This document shows positions 13,920 through 14,053 of a stretch of 14,053 bases of DNA, piece by piece. The stretch is from Gemmatimonadota bacterium. GTDB lineage: Bacteria > Gemmatimonadota > Gemmatimonadetes > Longimicrobiales > Longimicrobiaceae. A program made the translations under genes and the position numbers. Under the pieces are notes generated by a model. It was not told the origin of the DNA. It worked only from the letters and a program-made list of their open reading frames with translations, and did no database searches. The stretch lies in NCBI GenBank assembly GCA_019348475.1, contig JAHWJJ010000056.1, positions 1 to 14,053 on the forward strand, in the 5' to 3' direction. Every line of letters starts with the position of its first letter. The first letter of the stretch is position 1.

Positions 13920-13950
13920 CCCCTCCCCCGCAAACCGCGCGGGGGAGGGG
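13920..13950. repeat. 12-bp G/C-tract hairpin
   Basis: CCCCTCCCCCGC (13920-13931) pairs perfectly with GCGGGGGAGGGG (13939-13950) around a 7-base loop AAACCGC. The simple tract composition suggests a dispersed intergenic repeat; other copies cannot be seen here. Confidence 0.5.
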
Positions 13951-14053
13951 AGTAGCTCATCGCGGGTCGCCGCACCGCGCGCGAAACTCTTACTGCTGCG
14001 GAGGTTCCGTCTGGCACCTCAATGCCGCTGTGCCGGGACTCATCGAGCCCGGA

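Larger units (their letters stand above)
13757..14053. other. Spacer upstream of the permease gene
   Basis: These 297 bases hold no supported gene. They contain two strong hairpins (given separately), C- and G-tracts, and a small GCCC-GAAA-GGGC stem at 13776-13787. I looked for a leader riboswitch for the permease and saw no family core. No sigma70-like promoter stands out. Confidence 0.5.

Noticed and set aside
13757..14053. Riboswitch in the permease leader
   Set aside because: Hairpins exist, but I recognised no conserved core of purine, guanidine or other known classes.

Overview
This is a GC-rich bacterial window. Most genes use G or C at nearly every third codon position, and neither tRNA, rRNA nor CRISPR is visible. 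Gene content and style (secreted M28 peptidases with A/P-rich signal peptides, an NCS1 permease coupled to a metal-dependent cyclase, repeated CGCGGAG-type hairpins between genes) suggest a Gemmatimonadota bacterium of the Longimicrobium type. That assignment is inferred from style, not from a marker gene. Some pieces look acquired or decayed.

Left part (1-2651, minus strand): a three-gene operon read right to left. It holds a TetR-type repressor, a winged-helix SAM methyltransferase (4-base overlap with the repressor) and the first 293 codons of a PEP-synthase/rifampicin-phosphotransferase-like ATP-grasp enzyme that runs off the window. The repressor gene has a sigma70-like promoter whose expected start coincides with the ATG (a leaderless message), with an inverted repeat over the -10 box. 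Two tailoring or inactivating enzymes behind a TetR regulator look like a detoxification or self-resistance cassette (inference). A 35-codon scrap of a Tn3-family transposase lies just upstream.

Middle-left (2949-4343): a second TetR regulator diverges from a small multi-pass membrane protein. A 15-base palindrome lies between them. The membrane-protein gene carries an apparent one-base frameshift.

Centre (4510-8530, plus strand): an operon of a YfcE-like metallophosphoesterase, a secreted M28 metallopeptidase, a small ABM-like protein and a second, paralogous M28 peptidase. It ends at a 13-bp hairpin. A 328-base spacer with three kinds of repeat or palindrome follows, then a secreted conserved protein of unknown function that converges on a small very basic protein, with a shared hairpin terminator between them.

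Right part (10129-13756, minus strand): an NCS1 permease overlaps by 4 bases a cyclase-family (KynB/isatin-hydrolase-like) amidohydrolase. Next comes a small secreted beta-rich protein, then a 250-base duplicate of the cyclase 3' end that lacks the catalytic half. Right behind this fragment lies a small gene with clearly lower third-position GC, probably acquired, possibly winged-helix. The permease and cyclase together suggest uptake and ring opening or hydrolysis of a small cyclic amide or similar heterocycle. The right end is a spacer with two hairpins.
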